A stretch of DNA of 15,186 nt, taken from positions 1 through 15,186 of the forward strand of contig NZ_JAZGJP010000029.1 in assembly GCF_036408795.1 (NCBI RefSeq). The letters are read 5' to 3'. This stretch comes from Olsenella_L kribbiana (lineage in GTDB: Bacteria; Actinomycetota; Coriobacteriia; Coriobacteriales; Atopobiaceae). The translations under genes were made by a program, and so were the position numbers. This document shows positions 13,584-15,186 of this stretch, piece by piece. The stretch's first letter is position 1; each line of letters starts with the position of its first letter. The notes beneath the pieces are model-generated. The model did no database searches. It had not been told where the DNA came from and worked only from the letters and a program-made list of their open reading frames with translations.

Positions 13584-13721
13584 TCAGCCGAAGACGAGGC
13601 AGAGCGCACAGAGGATAGCAATCGATGCGAGGCAGCCAAGCACGGTCGCGCAGTCGGCTTCCAGGATCAGGCGCATGCCATAGCCCAAGCCTTCAAGGCT
13701 CGATTTCATTTCTTCGCTCAT
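13584..13721 (-). CDS. Small single-span membrane protein, 45 residues
   Basis: An ORF of 45 residues has an amphipathic or charged start (MSEEMKSSLEGLGYGMRLIL) and one predicted membrane span at about 25-44 (ATVLGCLASIAILCALCLVF), with three cysteines in the span region. The ribosome binding site is strong: GAGGAGG five bases before the ATG at 13721. A longer frame from 13802 has a weaker site. It is transcribed toward the CmpB-type gene and ends shortly before the shared hairpin. I do not recognise a family. Possible roles are a small regulatory membrane peptide or a toxin-like peptide, and neither has direct support. Confidence 0.55.
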   Translation of the reverse strand: MSEEMKSSLEGLGYGMRLILEADCATVLGCLASIAILCALCLVFG

Positions 13722-14102
13722 GGCAGCCTCCTCTTCGAGGGGAAGGAGATGGTCCAGATCCATCTCTTCACCTACATCATTTCCCGGCCGATATCCCCTC
13801 ATCGGCTCCGAGGCGAGTCATTACGATTCCGTGCCGATGGTTTACGGCAGCTTTACGAAAGCTGGGTGGCAGGCCTGCCTGCTCGATGCGGCGGTACCTT
13901 CCGGACTTTTCTGTACCGTTTGCAATAGAAGAGATGCATAGCACGATATGTGCAATAGGCAATAGCAATTGCAGCGAAGCAGCCCCACACTGTTCATACG
14001 GCGTGATGGAGGCACTCCGTGCACACGGAACAAGGCAGCGCGCTCGGGGCGGACAATCCTAGCAGATCAACAATCAGAAACATCTGACAGAAAGAAGGAT
14101 TC
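13722..14102. other. Divergent intergenic region, 381 bases
   Basis: It must contain the promoters of the small membrane protein (leftward) and the aldo/keto reductase (rightward). GCAATAG is repeated at 13922-13928, 13952-13958 and 13959-13965. Small palindromes occur at 13849-13863 (AGCTTT/AAAGCT) and 13868-13879 (GGCAGGCCTGCC). For the leftward gene TTGCCT and TATGCA, 16 bases apart (minus strand, around 13940-13965), are a weak promoter candidate. No coding sequence is supported. Confidence 0.4.
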
Positions 14103-14966
14103 ATGTACAGCAAGACCCTTGCCCTTTCGAACGGTATCGTCGTGCCCCAGCTCGCTTTGGGCACCTGGTTCATCGACGACGACAAAGCGGCAGAGGCAGT
14201 GCGCGAGGCGGTGAAGATCGGCTACCGTCACATCGATACCGCCCAGGCCTATGCAAACGAGCGCGGCGTCGGAGAGGGCGTCCGCACGGCAGGCATTCCG
14301 CGCGAGGAGCTCTTCGTGACGACGAAGGTCGCAGCTGAGCACAAGGACTACGAGTCCGCTGCAAGAAGCATCGACGAGTCGCTCGCAGCCATGGGCCTTG
14401 ACTACCTCGACATGATGATCATCCACTCGCCGCAGCCGTGGGTAGAGGTCAACCAGTCCGATGACCGCTATTTCGAGGGCAACCTCGAGGTGTGGCGTGC
14501 GCTCACGGATGCCTACAAGGCAGGCAAGATTCGCGCCATCGGCGTCTCGAACTTCCAGAAGGAGGATATCGACAACATCTGGGACAACGCCGAGGTGAAG
14601 CCGATGGTGAACCAGGTGCTCTGCCATATCTCCAATACGCCGCTCGGCCTCATCGACTACTGCCAATCAAAGGGCATAGTCATGGAGGCCTACAGCCCGG
14701 TCGCCCACGGCGAGGCCCTCAAGAATCCGAAGATTGCAGAGATGGCAGCAAAGTACGGCGTCACCATCCCGCAGCTCTGCATCCGCTACGACCTGCAGCT
14801 CGGCACGATCACGCTTCCGAAGACTGCCAATCCCGAGCACATGAAGTCGAACGCCGATGTCGACTTCGAGATCTCTTCTGAGGACATGGAGGCCTTGAAG
14901 CACGCCGAGAGGATCCATGACTACGGCGATGCGGGCATATTCCCGGTGTATGGCGGAAAGCTCTAG
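14103..14966 (+). CDS. Aldo/keto reductase
   Basis: The 287-residue NADPH-dependent oxidoreductase of the AKR superfamily reduces aldehydes or ketones to alcohols. The catalytic tetrad is complete: D45 and Y50 in GYRHIDTAQAYANE, K75 in FVTTKV and H108 in MMIIHSP. Later motifs are AIGVSNF (145-151), the central QVLCHIS barrel strand and the C-terminal cofactor region around ITLPKTANPEHMKSN. The start region ALSNGIVVPQLALGTW is typical of the 2,5-diketogluconate reductase-like AKR5 branch, but substrate cannot be read from sequence. ATG at 14103 follows GAAGGA. It stands alone, with a terminator 43 bases downstream. Confidence 0.92.
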   Translation: MYSKTLALSNGIVVPQLALGTWFIDDDKAAEAVREAVKIGYRHIDTAQAYANERGVGEGVRTAGIPREELFVTTKVAAEHKDYESAARSIDESLAAMGLDYLDMMIIHSPQPWVEVNQSDDRYFEGNLEVWRALTDAYKAGKIRAIGVSNFQKEDIDNIWDNAEVKPMVNQVLCHISNTPLGLIDYCQSKGIVMEAYSPVAHGEALKNPKIAEMAAKYGVTIPQLCIRYDLQLGTITLPKTANPEHMKSNADVDFEISSEDMEALKHAERIHDYGDAGIFPVYGGKL

Positions 14967-15008
14967 GGTACTCCGGAAAGCTTGGCACAAAGGAAGTCTA
15001 ATCTGATG

Positions 15009-15044
15009 GGGGATGCAGGCTGCGTGTCCTGCATCCCCTTTCTT
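15009..15044 (+). terminator. Intrinsic terminator after aldo/keto reductase
   Basis: GGGGATGCAGG (15009-15019) pairs perfectly with CCTGCATCCCC (15028-15038) around an eight-base loop and runs into TTTCTT. Confidence 0.85.
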
Positions 15045-15091
15045 ATGGACAGCTGCATATTCGGCTTAATGGCTGAGTACCTCCGGCATAG

Positions 15092-15186
15092 TTAGGCTCC
15101 CTGAACTGCAAACGGCTTAGGCAAGCTCGCAGGAAGCTTCGGCTGGACCGTGGCCGTGGCTGCGATGCCGGAGAGCGGGACATGCA
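15092..15186 (-). CDS. Possible 3' end of a gene running off the window
   Basis: On the minus strand one frame is open from the window edge to a TAA at 15094-15092. It ends in residues LPASLPKPFAVQGA, with mostly G/C third positions near the edge, as in the host genes. The opposite strand is also open here (from about 15105 to the edge), so the call is uncertain. No family is recognisable from ~30 residues. Bases 15045-15091 show nothing. Confidence 0.25.
   Translation of the reverse strand, partial: HVPLSGIAATATVQPKLPASLPKPFAVQGA

Overview
The window looks like chromosome from a high-GC Gram-positive bacterium. The best guess is a gut or oral member of the Coriobacteriia (Olsenella/Atopobium/Collinsella type), inferred from high-GC wobble positions, AGGAGG-type ribosome binding sites, the mix of gene families and the presence of tet(W). 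No marker gene here fixes the genus. No tRNA, rRNA or CRISPR array was seen.

Left third (1-4987), an accessory region. A tet(W) ribosomal-protection gene with its AT-rich leader (promoter, short leader peptide, two terminator-like hairpins) lies at about 120-2397. Its stop codon abuts the 3' side of a minus-strand arsenic gene. That gene is a single reading frame joining an ArsD-type metallochaperone to an ArsA-type ATPase, and the ATPase is cut off after about 196 residues. Just upstream of arsD sits a complete IS256-family insertion sequence (3472-4970) with inverted repeats and an 8-bp target duplication. It separates the -35 from the -10 of what reads as the arsD promoter. The arsenic locus has therefore been hit twice, and a G7 run joins its two genes into one frame.

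Middle (4979-9962), housekeeping metabolism. On the minus strand are a SIS-domain (RpiR-like) protein without a recognisable DNA-binding domain and, upstream of it, a glycogen branching enzyme (glgB). Divergent from glgB, across a 264-bp region with a palindrome and repeated ACATCTG motifs, is a plus-strand pair: a MalY/PatB-type C-S lyase and pyrroline-5-carboxylate reductase (proC). A strong hairpin ends the pair and is shared with the convergent operon.

Right third (10048-15186). A minus-strand operon encodes a PadR regulator, a DUF1700/HAAS membrane protein (ATGA overlap) and a CPBP intramembrane protease homologue. Its promoter carries two copies of a perfect palindrome, one covering the -10, which suggests autorepression. 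Next come a plus-strand CmpB-type (PF06541) putative ABC permease with a GTG start, a 45-residue single-span membrane protein on the minus strand, and an aldo/keto reductase with an intact catalytic tetrad followed by a terminator. The last 140 bases may hold the end of another gene.

No clearly undescribed system was found. The most informative observations are the two-hit decay of the arsenic locus, the one-base explanation for the ArsD-ArsA fusion, the twin-operator PadR-DUF1700-CPBP operon, and the small membrane protein.
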